64,000 nt of DNA from Anoplolepis gracilipes (GCF_047496725.1 NC_132977.1:11206501-11270500), one strand, 5' to 3'. Shown: positions 39,968 through 52,993, numbered from the stretch's first letter. Program-made: numbers and translations. The notes: a model not told the origin generated them from the letters alone.

Positions 39968-42900
39968 TTAACGCGCCTCTGTGTCGTTCTTAAGACCCGG
40001 AATTTCGTGGGTTCCGTTCGACTTGAGTCCACCGATGTTTTCCGCCTCCCATACGGTGTCCGGAAGTTTCGTTCCCAAAGTTTCCGGGAAGATCAGAGAC
40101 AGCACACCCGCTATCATGCCCATGGATCCGAATAGGATGAGCGGCAACGAAGGCATTATTTGCGCCTGAATGTAAACGAGACGTGATATAATCAGAGAGG
40201 ATTTCCGAGCTTCTCGTAGAATGTTTAAATCAATATTTTAGATAATGTTAAAAAGTATTCCGTTTTATTATTAGCTAGATTCTTGTAACTTTCAAGAGTG
40301 ATACTTCATTATAGATATGCTACTATTGATTAATATTATGAATTTTAGTTTGTGTATTTTTTCTCATCTAATCTAATTAAAATAATAAATTAAAGATTTA
40401 AGCTTAAGGACGTCTCTCTTTCACCGTACGATCTCTCACGTATCAGAAAAATTCGTTCAACACGGGTCTGTTGACTTACCAGTAGAGGCGTCTGCGGCGA
40501 TAGGATTGAACCGATGCGACCGATCATGCTGCAAAAGCCGAGCAGGGAATGCCTGAGCGTCGTCGGGAACAACTCCGTCGTGTAGACGTAGACAGTGGAG
40601 AAGGCTATGGTGATGCACAATTTCCCGGCCATGTACAAAAGTAAGGGCCCGTAACTCAAGGCATCTGAAACGCACAACAGCGTGGCGATAAATCATCCGG
40701 GATCGCGCGGCCCCCATATAACTTACCGAGACATAATTACACGCGCGCGCGTACACGCGGTTGCGAACGCTAATCCGAACGAGATGCCGGCACGTTATTT
40801 CAACACGTTCTTTGCATTCGGACTCGGATTATGCGCTAATATATTGCACAATATTACGCGCAGCGGCGTTATCCATGTTACAGCTTATCATATTTCCGCG
40901 CGCGATTATAGCTCGTTTAATCCCACACTCGATTAAATTTCGCGACTCTAGCAAAAGTACGTGCAATAGGCAGATTAGTAACCAGGAAGAGGAGAGGAAA
41001 ATTTTGTGATTTTCTAATAACTGGTGTCATTAGTTTCGTAACAACTTGATAGCTGTCGTCATTATCGCACGTTAATGCTCAGATTCTTAGAATCAAAGAG
41101 AAAAGAAATATATTCTCAACAAGGTCAGAAGTTTTCTTAAAATATAAATAGCACATTTGTAATAATATTTTTTTAATAATTTATATTTTATAATAATTGT
41201 AAAAATTTCTAAAAATTTATATGATAAAAAAAAGTGAAACTATCAGTGAATATTATCTCGAAAAGGATTGTTCCCATTTCCTCCAATTATGCGCATTTTC
41301 TTCGATTTTCTTAGAAACGGTAGAAGACGGAACAAAAGAGACGGAGAGTGCGTAATGATTTAAAAATTTCTTCAAAATCCTCTTCACAAGCTCTTTCCGA
41401 GATAAGTTCCTTAATCGCAAATTCAGCTACTTTTCATAAACGACTCGTGATGATATTGAGAGAGGGAATTTCATCTCCAACTGTGAGAAACAGTTTTTTT
41501 TTTTTTTTTTTTTTTTTACCTGCTGGTACGAACTGGATCGCGAGGCAGAACATTCCGCTCAGCAAGAACGAGCCGGAGAGCGTTGGTTTACGGCCAATGC
41601 GATCGTTCAGCAACCAGCTGAGACAATACGCCGGTATCTCGACCAGGACGACTAGTATGAAATTGTTGTACTTATTCCCGGAGAATGCCACAGAATTCAA
41701 TGACAATCCGTAAAAAACGAACGTGTTTGTAATCCAGCAAAACGAACAGACCAACAAACGAATGAGTATCACAGAGCTATGTAGAACCTGCACGATCGGT
41801 TTCCTCTTGTCCAACATCATTAGCTTGCTTTTCTGAAAGCGATTATCGATACATCGATTTCACATAATTTTGGATCAGAAATTATTTTATCTTACGTTAG
41901 CGTTTATGAATTAGAAAGACGAAAACTGACGAGCGTGATTTATCTCATCTAGTGTTTTATTAGTTATTTTATTAGGTGATAGTAAAAGAGTGAAAGTTTG
42001 TATTTTCAAATATATTATATTAGAATCGAAAATGTTCGCGAGGGAAAATAAGATGTAAACGTACCGTTTCGTTTTTAGCAGTGTTTAATTCCTTGAATAT
42101 ATTGATAGCTTCATCCGTTACTTCCAGGTTGTTCATGCGCGCCATTTTGTGAAATATTTCTTCCACTTTGTCGTTTTTGCCTTTTGACAATAGCCATCTT
42201 CAACATAGAATCGCGTGCGTAAAATTGATTCACTCTCATTTTATTAAAGAAATGTAAAAAATTTTATTTTAATTGCGTATAAATGTAGGTTTATTTGTCA
42301 GTAGATTGATCATAACTTTTAATTATGGTTTCATGGAAAGACATCCAAGGATAAAGACGATCAAGTGTGCAATTGAAAATATTGTACAAATTTTAAATAA
42401 AATCGCTCGCCGATTAAATCTTGCTCAAGATCAAGGAAGACGATACGTTGTCGCGTGTTCGTTAAGATTAAGAGGAATTACCTGATCGATTCTGGAATGA
42501 GCAGAGGTAAGAGAATGGCCAACAGTCCCGGGGCGTACACCACCCTAAGAAGTATCCGCCAGGATCTCAGCCTGCTTGCGATCACTCCCAACAGGATCTC
42601 GCCCACGGTGAACATGCAAGATATGATAGTACCTCCGAAAACTCTGTTCTTTACTCCTATCATCTCTACCCCTGCGAACAAAATTACGCGCGTAAATTAT
42701 TATCGTGTATAATCATACGAAATATATAGCCAGTAAATACATTTTATAATTTTGTCTTAAGTTGACGATGATTATTGGTAAAAGGAATGAATGTGAAAAA
42801 ATATACGCATTCATGCATCGAAAGTGCATTTGTGATTTCAAAGATTTTTCGCATTAAGATTGCTTTGTATTACAAAATACATTAAATCTCTTGAGGATTA

Positions 42901-45001
42901 TTTACAATCAATAAATCTAATATCGATATTTGATAAAAAAAAAAAAAAAAAAAAACAGGTCAATAATAAATAACAAGCACTGATTTAAAAAAGGTTTAAA
43001 TCGCTAAATTTTTGAATTATTCTTATTATACAACATTTTCTTTTTTTTTTTTTCATTTTCTGTAAAATAAAATTCTAAAATTTGACAAAAACTTATTATT
43101 TTGGTACAATTCATCACAGTTTTACATTTTCTGGGAATATTTTTGCACTTTCACGAATTTTGTTGCATATTTTAATGTGTCGTATAAAGCTTACAATTTT
43201 AATAAATAATTGTATAAGCCGGTGATATAAAAATCCGTCAAGAGATAACTCGAAAATATCCGTATTATACATGTGTCGCGTATTTGCTTTTTAAAGATGG
43301 ATAAAGAGCATCGCATCGCATTTAGAATTTACTCCGCTGGCCGTGCACACGTAAATGGGGCATGGAGCAAACATTACGCTTCACAGGTGTCGCACATTTT
43401 TTTCCCCCCGAGCTATTGTCCCCGAGTTATTAGCGTACCTAGGATATATCCCGCGCTGTAAATTCCGGCTGCCATGGTAGCGTCGAGAAATTCGAATGCG
43501 AGAAACATCCAATAATTCACGGAGAAGGAATGTATCAAGCCGCTGACTCCAGCCAGAGACGTTGCCAGCGTCAAAAAGGTTCGCCTCCCGTATCTGGAAA
43601 TAGATGGGAAAGCGTACAAACGCACGAGGAGATGCGTTTCCTTTACGTATTGCGTGTCCTCTTTGGTATAAAATGCATTTTTACTGTGCCGCAATGTGAA
43701 ATTCCTCGTGACGCTACACCTTATCAGGAACGCGTGAAATCGACGAGCTACGGAAACTTTGTTCCATATCACAAACCCCGATGTTACATAAAAACGCTGA
43801 TTAGAAAAAAAAAAAAAAACTAATAATAAGAGAAATTCGCGTTTCGCGATATATCTGATCATTCGTCCAGCGTATCGAAAGATTCAAGGAAAAAAACGAT
43901 AACGGAAAATATCATTTTCAGACTTCCGGTTTAGAGTTGTTATCATTAATATGAATTAACAGAACTTGAATATATCAATGTAAAAATGCATAAATGCAAG
44001 ATGTCTTTTCTACAAGTCATTTCGATTTATATAGAGAAAAATATCCAATGATGGAAAAAAAGCAACTAAATTAATAATAAATCAAAAATTATTATAAATC
44101 AACTGTTATTTAATCATCATATGTATATTGAAATTTAAACTTTTTCCTTTTCATACACACAACTTTTCATAGACATATGTATGTGAAATTAAAACGCGAT
44201 GGTCGCGTTCAAATGTTGGTACAAAGAAATTTTATTCAGATTTAATTAATTAATTAATGTCCATAGGGAAGAAATATTGCTACTAATCTACATCTCACCT
44301 GTCAGATATATATCCAGCGAACATTAAGCCAATAAACTGCCCGATGCTCTCTATCGTGCCCACTAGTGTGAGTTTCCATCGATTAGTATCGCAAGTAAAT
44401 TCCCACTGCATCAGGATAAGGAAAAGAATAAAAATCCGCCGTTAATCTCGTAGCTAGTCGTAGAAAATACACGTTGATTCAATAATCCAATCTTACCTCA
44501 TCGAGTATCGTATGCTCGTATGAATCGTAAACCCAAGAATTACATTCACGAGTCACGTTGGTGAACGATGTCTCTGAACATGTATCCAAATAATTATCTT
44601 GCACCGTATAACGTGTACAACCCAAGATCTCTCCGTTGATCATCGGGGCAGAAACGTTGGCCCACGGTGAATCGAACGTCGCGTTTTCTGGATGCTCGCA
44701 TTCCGGCACTAAACATCTGTATATTTGAACAATTGATTCCAATTGATTACGTTTCTAACTATCTTTGAAGAGTTAAATGTCATATCGTACAAATACATTT
44801 AAATTAGATGTCACGTGTGGATAAAAATCTAAATAATTAACAAAAATACATGTATCCGTACCTGTATTTAATTTCACCTGCGGTAAATATGTAACAAAGC
44901 ATAAACAACGCCGCTAACATTATTGGTACGCTTATAAATGCGAATATCACCATTTGATAAATTCCGAATTTTTCTATGTCACTCCGAATAGGATGTTTCA
45001 T
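39968..45001 (-). CDS. SLC22-family organic cation/anion transporter-like protein, 9 coding exons, complete (546 aa)
   Basis: Exons on the minus strand: 45001-44862, 44716-44497, 44405-44299, 43593-43439, 42671-42482, 42197-42065, 41832-41520, 40664-40480, 40165-39968. All introns are GT...AG, all phases join, and the total is 1641 nt including TAA. Seen in the protein: a short cytosolic N-terminus (DIEKFGIYQ), TM1 about residues 17-41, and a large extracellular loop (about 42-130) with cysteines at 48, 53, 80, 93, 105 and 125 and N-glycosylation sequons at N58, N67 and N100. Then come TM2, the MFS loop motif SDRYGRR (154-160), ESIRWL (268-273) before the central cytosolic loop, a second DRIGRK (392-397), ELFPTTLR (450-457) and PETLGTKLPDT (508-518) ahead of the cytosolic tail. 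Length and motif order match the SLC22 family: 12 TM, plasma-membrane carriers of organic ions or carnitine-like solutes. The substrate cannot be read from sequence. The ATG fits the family's N-terminus and lies 6 nt after a splice acceptor, so the 5'UTR has an intron. I saw no AATAAA in about 650 bp downstream of the stop. Confidence 0.93.
41494..41517. repeat. Poly-T tract at a splice donor
   Basis: T24 on the plus strand, so A24 immediately after the GT of the exon 7 donor of the SLC22-like gene (donor at 41519). Confidence 0.95.
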
Positions 45002-45008
45002 AATTTCT
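45002..45008 (-). other. 5'UTR splice acceptor just before the SLC22-like start codon
   Basis: On the minus strand a T-rich tract ends in TTTTGTAG (AG at 45008-45007). Five or six untranslated bases (from 45006) then precede the ATG at 45001-44999. At least one upstream untranslated exon is therefore implied above 45 kb. I could not locate it. The alternative, that an upstream exon adds coding sequence in frame, is less likely because the 546-residue product already has a normal SLC22 N-terminus. Confidence 0.6.
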
Positions 45009-45842
45009 ACAAAAGAATATAAATGAAACAATACATAAAATAAAGAATTAAGAATATTTCTAATAAATTCTAATGAAAAATGACTTGGAATTCTAATTAA
45101 AAAAAAAGACGTGTATTAAAAAAAAATTAAATATTATAAAAATATTTTACGCTTAAGTTTTTATGATTACAATGTATAATTTCATTTGCGAAGAGAGAAG
45201 ATACAATACCTATTCAAGTATTATATAATCTTCCATTTTTTAATTAAAGAAATTATAATAATAAGAAAAAAAATATATAGAGAGCCATGTCCAAAACTTA
45301 TTAGGCATTCTTAAATTTTTCTTTTCTCTTGGAGTATGTATATGAAAATAAATACGACACGACCAATCAAGTAACTACTTATGTAATCCTCGTAATTGTT
45401 TGAAGGATTTCATTTCTATAGCAATTTCAACTTAAGATAATTCTTACAAATGTAATAATAAAATGTAGACTTTTGTTTATCCTCGCTAGTAATAAATTTG
45501 GGACATTTAAAAAAATACTAATTTATTAGAACAAACGGAACGGAATAGAACAACAGAGTAAATAGAACTAGAACAATAGAACTTACAATAGAGGATACTA
45601 AGTTTCTAAAAAATAAGAAACAATTTAACACACGTTTTACTAATTAAAACGGACTACAATAAATAATTAAAAAATAATACGTTTAAATAATAACACAATA
45701 AATTCCAAGAAAATGTAAACCCATTCTTAACTACTAGTTTCAAGAAGTCATTGAAATAAAAATTAATTTGTTATGTTTTTTAAAAATATATTAAAAAAAT
45801 AGATGATAAAGATGGCTAATAATTTTGTATGACTGTGTATAT
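45009..45842. other. AT-rich, probably 5'UTR intron of the SLC22-like gene
   Basis: No coding sequence. Placed inside the inferred 5'UTR intron because it lies directly upstream of the acceptor at 45008. Confidence 0.4.
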
Positions 45843-46024
45843 ACAGGGTGGGCCATTTTAATCTATGCACCCAAATTTCTTTGTACCTAAGACGGAAAAA
45901 TGGTTCAGACAAAAGTTGTATGGCTTCGAGGGGGCCATAAGATGGTACCATTGGTTTGACCTTGAAAAGTCATTTGAAGGTCACGTGAAGGTCACTTCAA
46001 GTTTTTTAAATGGAACACCCTATA
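45843..46024 (+). mobile_element. Small element with TACAGGGTG ends
   Basis: The segment starts TACAGGGTGGGCCATTT and ends AAATGGAACACCCTATA, which reverse-complements to TATAGGGTGTTCCATTT: about 17-bp imperfect terminal inverted repeats on a 182-bp unit. The interior (CAAAAGTTGTATGG, CATAAGATGGTA, repeated AAGGTCA) resembles a repeat type I remember as common in hymenopteran genomes. No transposase is present. Confidence 0.6.
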
Positions 46025-46235
46025 TATTTTTACATATTCTTGTAGCTCATCTCGAGAGTTTTCCAAAACACTTATGACAAAGTATTTTTCATTAAGTATT
46101 TTTTGAATTATAAGGCTTCAAAGTTGCAGTATTTTGACATAAAATACAAGATATCTCATAAAATATTCATTTTTTGATTATCTTACTCTAATACTTTTAT
46201 GCACAGAATAACGAGACGAATCAATTGGCATAATT

Positions 46236-46318
46236 AAAACACATAATTATGTTAAAGTAAAAATCTGAATTTGCAACTAACAGTTACACATTTTTACTTT
46301 AACAAAATTATGTGTTTT
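46236..46318. repeat. 29-bp-arm hairpin at the centre of the 45.8-46.4 kb foldback
   Basis: Arms 46236-46264 (AAAACACATAATTATG...) and 46290-46318 are reverse complements with one mismatch, separated by 25 bases. The hairpin sits directly against the inverted copy at 46318-46414. Confidence 0.7.
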
Positions 46319-46414
46319 CCATTTAAAAAACTTGAAGTGATCAAATGACTTTTCAAGTTCAAACCAATGTTACCATCTTATGGTCTCCTCGAAACCATAC
46401 AACTTTTGTCTGAA
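46318..46414 (-). mobile_element. Inverted, truncated second copy of the 45.84 kb element
   Basis: The reverse complement of 46318-46414 matches 45908-46014 (TTCAGACAAAAGTTGTATGG through GTTTTTTAAATGGA) with a deletion of about 14 bases (the AAGGTCACGTG part) and a few substitutions. It lacks the TACAGGGTG end, which is replaced by the start of the 46.41-47.13 kb element, suggesting that later insertion or rearrangement removed it. Confidence 0.6.
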
Positions 46415-47127
46415 TAAAAAGGGCTTAAGGAGCAATTGTAAATTAAAATTTAAATATAACGGTGAAATTTATTAATACATGACACGAGAGGTAACAAACT
46501 TACGAATTGATAATAATAATTAAAATTAAACCAGTAATGCTTTTAACAATCAATCTCAAAAATAAGTCGGCAATCCTCCACTATGAATTTTCCACAAATC
46601 AAGTGGTAATTGACAACCGTAATACTAATCAACCATATCTACGAAATTTTTTAATTTATTTTTTATTTATTTACCAAATTGAAATAAGAATGGTGGTCAA
46701 ATTTTTTTTAACTTACGGTTATAAACGCCAACCTGGTTAGACATTTCTGAGTTGGTGATCGTCAACAGTACTCTCTGTGGCGTGACAAGTTTAACTGGTG
46801 ACTAGTAAACATATCGGATAAAGGCAGCCTTGTCAATACAAGATCAATAATACACAAAATAGACATCTAGATATTTAAATCAAAATAAACTAAATTTTGA
46901 ATTTTGATGTCGTTATTTAGTTGGTATTACGGATCTGGATATTGGATCGAAACGTCGTTCTGATTACTATTCCTTATTTTTTAGATTGATTGTTAAAAGC
47001 ATTACTGGTTTAATTTTAATTATTATTATCAACTCGTAAGTTTGTTACTTCTCGTGTCATGTATTAATAAATTTCACCGTTATATTTAAATTTTAATTTA
47101 CAATTGCTCCTTAAGCTCTTTTTATTT
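46413..47127. mobile_element. Long-terminal-inverted-repeat (foldback) element, about 715 bp
   Basis: The left arm 46413-46567 (AATAAAAAGGGCTTAAGGAG...) is the reverse complement of the right arm 46973-47127 (...CTCCTTAAGCTCTTTTTATT) with only a few mismatches over about 155 bp. The central 400 bp has no long reading frame of recognisable function. The structure fits a non-autonomous long-TIR DNA transposon. The high arm identity suggests fairly recent activity or gene conversion between arms. Confidence 0.75.
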
Positions 47128-49050
47128 ACATTTATATAATTAATATTATATCAGATAGAATAAATTTATATATAGTTAATATTAAATTCATAACGGAAAG
47201 ATAGTATTATTACGGCAATTTATATTGTTTTTTATTACATAAATAAAAATGTAGCATAAATAATAATTATATGACATACATACTCAAAAATATCGAGTTA
47301 TGTAATATTAAATAATCAGGTATATTATTATATAGACTCTACGCGTGCACACACACAATTGCATAGTACGATCTCCAGGATCTACTTAACAAGCTCGTGT
47401 TCATCGTACATGTATACTTAGTGATTTAATACCACGTTAAGCAGTGATACTTAAACAACGCTCTCTAACTGGAAGAATAATCCGGCTGGAAGTATAAGCC
47501 CACCTTGATCCTCCCTCTTCAAACGGCTGGCTATGCACATAAGACTTTGCACAATTTGCCTCTGTTATGCAATGTAGAACTAGGCAACATTTATCACAAG
47601 TTTGTGCAAACATTTCTCCGAATATGAATAATGGAAGTTAAGATATTTTTTTTTTTTTTTTTTTTCATACTGAGATGATTCGAAATATCATACGAAAAGA
47701 AGCAATTTTAAAATTCTGCTTCACAAAGCAAACTTGGACAAATGTTAGAAATAAGGTCATTACATGCACAACGTATACAAAAATATCTACATTCTATAAA
47801 CAAAATGTCTTTTAAAATTTCGTTTATATTTTTTAAATTTGAACTCTAATATAATTCCGGAATGAACAAATAAATTAAATTAAAATAGATATAACAAGAT
47901 TAGACTTGTTTCCACTTTGTCTTAACGATTTCTCCATAATTATAAATTGAAAATGCAAAACAGACATTTTTAATGCTTTTTAGACTTTCCATAATTTTTT
48001 AATATATGCAAAAAAATTTATTACAATCTCGCACATATTTCCTTGTGCGCGCGCGCGCGTAATGTATTTCCCTACTATGTAAAATTTTTCTCAGTTTTTA
48101 TCCGAAATTATATTCTTTTGGCGCAAAAGAGTTATTTTTCATGCATTTCTAGTTTACAATTTACATCGATACGAACATCCGTACCATTTTCGTGTCCCGG
48201 TTGCACCGAGCCAACCTCGTTTCTCTTCCAGCACAGCCTCATGCTCTGTCGTCCTTGATATCCCGTAAACTGCAATCATATACGAAGTTTATAGCGCTCG
48301 TCGTGAATCGCTGCCGCGCCGGCCGATCGAAAGTTCAACCTGGCGCTTTATGTTTCAAGTTTCTTAAGGAACATCGCGAATGAAAAATGATGCCAGTCGC
48401 GCGTCGGACTTAGGGGCGCGGGCGTTACATAAAGAAACGGGATCAGTTCCCCGCGAAGGCGGCTACAGAAAGCTTTTTCCCATAAAAAGTGCCGCAGAGG
48501 AGAGAGAGGAACTATCCTCGGAAACGGCTTCACCGAGAGCAGCCGGCTATCCCGCAGCGGTGCATAAACAACGTATGCATATAACGACGATGCAGATGCC
48601 GGTGCAGGGCGTGTTAGTATGGCGAATAATATAATAGGAAAAAGGTGTAGCGTTTTAGGTTTTAGAGAAATAGAACGATTAAAGCGTAAATAATTACAAA
48701 CATTTCATAATTGCCTGTTTATTTATTTTAACAATGGAGAGATGTGTCACTCGCGATAAAGAAAAAAAAAAAAAAAGAAAAACAAATAGTAGAAAGTATA
48801 TTGCTGGAAAGAAACAAAAGGATCGCTTTTCAAAAATTCTCATTCTCTCATTAAAGTACATATGCATTTAAATTACCTGACAGAGAAGATGTTTTGCGAA
48901 ACGAATTTTTTGTATATTCCGAGATCCGTAAAAGAGGAATATGATGTAAGATCGTGCGCGAGATTTCAAAAGTTTTTATTCACGCGCGTAATTAAACGAG
49001 ATACGGATTAAACAATTGGTTTGCGTACAATTTGACAATTTATCCTCGGC

Positions 49051-49079
49051 TTTTTTTTTTTTTTTTTTTTTTTTTTTTT
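49051..49079. repeat. Poly-T tract (29)
   Basis: Uninterrupted T run. Confidence 0.95.
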
Positions 49080-50731
49080 CTAAAGCATTCGAAAAAAATG
49101 TGTATAAAAGTTTTTGCGTGGATTTGCGCGCGATGGCGTTATCGCGAATTGTTTCTGCACAAAAAACTGAATATGCAAAAGATCCATTTCACAAAGCATC
49201 TTCTCTGCTGTCAGGTAATTTAAATACATACTACTTTAATGAAGGGATGAGAATTTTTTTTTAACGTTTTTCTTGTTTCCTTCTAGCTTTTTTTTTTTTT
49301 TCCCCAGAAAGCCGCACTTTTCCGCGAGTGACGCAATCTCTTTATTGTTAAAATAAATAAACAGGCATTATAAAATATTTGTGCAATAAAATATATATAC
49401 TGAGAGAGAAGAGAGAAAAAAGAGAGAGAAAGAAATTCAGTCTCTCAATGGCTGCGTGCTGACCTCTCGCAAGCACACGGTCAACTTCAACGTGCTACGT
49501 GGTTATTGATTTTCCAACAGGATGCGGGAAAAAGTTACGTTTCTACGAAAGAAAGACCGAAAAGAAAATCAGAACGCTGAACCAAATAAAGTAATCTTCC
49601 AATTGTGCCAAATCACTGCTCGATTGCGCAATTTATTCTATTGCGTCACGAGATATTGTTTTAGCCGTGTCGAATGGTAAAATGTAGCGTACAAAGAGCA
49701 ACTACTGTGCTCGTACTCAATTTACGATACTGTTCTGATATCGTTTCACGAACTCGCGAAGTTTATCAATTTTCGCGATTTATCAGCGATCAAGCATTGT
49801 GGCGAAATTCAAGATTTAGGAAAACCTAGACAATGTTAATAATATATAAGTGTCGAGTGTATACCTTAATACATTTAGATTATTTTGATTTAATGATTCG
49901 ATTAATTAGATGATTCGAAAAAATTTCTATGAATTGAGAATGGTTCACAATCTCGAGGATATTAAAGGTTTACAAAGGTTTCTTTAATTTTAAAATATCA
50001 CAGATGACAGATAACAGAATAAATTATTAATTTTACGCGGTTTTTTTCTTAATACTTTTTTTTTAATTCGCGAGATTTCTCTTGAAATAGCATCTACACA
50101 AAGTATTTCAGTGAATTATAAGTATGAAAAAAGCAGATATTCTCGATAACTTGAATTGTAAAAAGAAGACAGAGTTCTACAGATTTATATAAAAATATTA
50201 CGTTACATCTTTGTAAGTTATTCCGATAATTAAATAACATTATACGAAAATTTCTTCAACGATAACCGGCGATACTTTGTTCAGAAATTAATCACTAATG
50301 ATTTAAAATAAAAATAATTATGAATCTTTAAACAATACTTTATCGAGCATAGTTCATTGACAAGAGAAATATATGGATCAATCTATTACATTTTTATTTC
50401 TTAATTCAATACATCTACAGATTAAAATTATTTTCACTCAGATTTTATTTACTTATTACGATTTGGATTACTGATAAGGGTGATGATTGAGCTTCTAAAA
50501 AGAAAAGTTTAATATGTATTTTCTATCAAGAGAGTTATCTAACAACTCATAAGAGATAAATTTGTATCATGCTGTAATTCATTATTTTTTTATCTATATA
50601 TAAGTTTTGAAAGATTATTAAATATGCATCGTAACAGCATCTCAGCATCCCCGACATATTTATATGTGAGAAATACGTACTTTGATAATTTGTGGTGGAT
50701 AGCGACGATTACAGTATAAACGTCGTATTAC

Positions 50732-50733
<2 letters not shown>

Positions 50734-50771
<38 letters not shown>
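50734..50771. repeat. Poly-T tract (38)
   Basis: Longest homopolymer in the window. Confidence 0.95.
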
Positions 50772-52993
50772 CTACGTATCGTGTGCACTCGCGTTTCAGA
50801 AAATACAGCGCGTTTATAGAGACGACATTTACGATGCCTCACTTTTGTCCCATTTGAACGAAAACGTTTTCCGCGTGGAGGTTTATCTCCTTGTCACGCG
50901 CGATAGGCGAATCTACATATTCTATTATCTTAACACGTATCTAAGACGTCTATCGGACGAGTATGCGGACGTTCTTTTAAACGAATGATGGTTGATAAGA
51001 GCGAATTAATAAATCATCTCCGCTAGAATGATATCTCACACACACCTGCTTGCTTCTGTCTCGGAAAGACAGCAAGCACTGTCTTTACGAGTAAATGCAT
51101 TCCACGGTGGTCACTACAGTATTTGAATGAGTGGAGGGAGACAAAACAATCGAAAGAGAGAAGAAGGGAGATTAATGATTCATCATTTTAAACTTGTGAA
51201 AGAACCAACTCTAAAATTCAACTTTATTGACCGATGTATTTTTGATCGAAAGAAAGCTGACAAGTATTTTTGTGAAATGCGCGATTATGTATTGTAGTAA
51301 TCTAACAATGATTAAAACCACATGATTGTATCATATATCGAATAAATATCGAAGATACACTCATTATTCGAAAAGTATGAAGAAACTTTCCAAGCAGAAA
51401 TTTTTCTAAGACATCCGTCACATGCTGGAACACGTGTCTCAAATCTAATTGTGATTTTTAAACTGAAAAATGGCCTATGTTCGCCGACGGACATACATAA
51501 TAAAAGTCATTTTATGCTGCAATTTGATTCACCGTATAATAATCTTTTTCTCTCGTCGAGAGAGTATATCATGCATAAGTGCGATGTAAATTAATAGTTC
51601 ATTATCAATGTGCATTTCATAAATACTGAGATCGGTTATTACGACTATGATTTTATCGCAGGTTTAATCAGCAATTTGCTTGTCCGATATATCAACATAC
51701 AGCGTTGACAGACAGTTCAATATGTAATTCTACGTGAAACACAAGTATTTACGTGTGTATGTGAAATATATTCTCGTATTTGATACATAATTCGTGCCGC
51801 AGTCAATTTGGATAGAGAAGCTTTGACACACGCTCTTTGATTTCATAATCGTGCCCAACTCCCACGCGTAATTTGATATTAGCTTAGAGAGAGTATAAAT
51901 ATTAAAATGAGAGTGTATCAGTATTAAAATTGTGCATATCAGTATTAAAATTTCAGTGTTATTTAGTATATCGAAAAACCTGAAGAAATATTGTAATATG
52001 TAATTGATGGTTTCAACCAGCCAGTTCCGGCTCGCCTCGCCTCGCTTATGTACGAGTTGCATAAACATTGTCGCTAGTAAACAAACATATCATGTAATAG
52101 TGAATTTTTAAAAAAATAAAAATCTGTCAGCAAGTATAATCCACGACCAATTTATACGAGCTTGTTGCAATTAATTCCTGAACGCCTGTCTTTATATCCT
52201 TCAGCGACGTTATTTTAACGGCTGTACACGTAAAATTAATGTAAATTTTCACATTCTATGTTAAATCAAAGTGAATTAATTTATATAAAACGATGAAAGT
52301 ATATTGAAGCTAAAATGAACAGTACATTTAACAATGTGCTTGATCTGTTATGTATAAATATAATATATGTTATCCTATTTAGATAATGTTATTTTATCAC
52401 ATTTGATAATCGTGCTTTCCATAATCAAATGCAATTGAGAATACAATGTCAGACAGATATAAAATTATATAGAGAATTTAAAAAGTATAGAAGATTTAAA
52501 AAGATAAGACAGATGTCGCGACAATTTCTAATAACTCTTATATATTAATTAATTGCAAACATAATATTGAACAGCAGAAATGACGTTCTTTTTACAACAC
52601 TTGTCTTTGCACTATGATATCGTACAAGATATCACTAAACAAATAAAAATAAAAAGATATTTATCCGTTTAATCAGTTAATGAGATAAATTAAACTGAAT
52701 GAAGAAAAATTTATGGACTGCCAAACATAAAAATAATTTTATAAATAAATTTTATATATACAAATAATTTTATATAAAATATTTCGAACTATTTACAAAA
52801 ATAATATACTGGCATATATATATATATATTTTTTTTTAATAAAATATGTATATACAAAGACAATATATACATTTATATTTGAGTTGAATTTTTAACAAAT
52901 AAATTTTTAAACAATGTTGAAAAAAGAGAAATACGTAGAATTCGATCAAATATGCACGACTAGTATGTATGTACATATAACATGTATATAACA

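Larger units (their letters stand above)
47128..52880. other. Non-coding; GC-rich block 48190-48620
   Basis: 48190-48620 stands out in GC content and could be a promoter or enhancer region for the minus-strand SLC22-like gene (inference). Frames there and at 50.7-51.0 and 51.7-52.1 kb show no domains. Long poly-T tracts at 49.05 and 50.73 kb. Confidence 0.4.

Noticed and set aside
40682..41009. Plus-strand frames over the SLC22-like intron
   Set aside because: Opposite strand to the real gene, within an intron, no domain.
51730..52068. 112-codon minus-strand open frame with hydrophobic stretches, considered as a chemoreceptor fragment
   Set aside because: Hydrophobicity follows from AT-rich codons; no receptor signature or neighbouring exons found.
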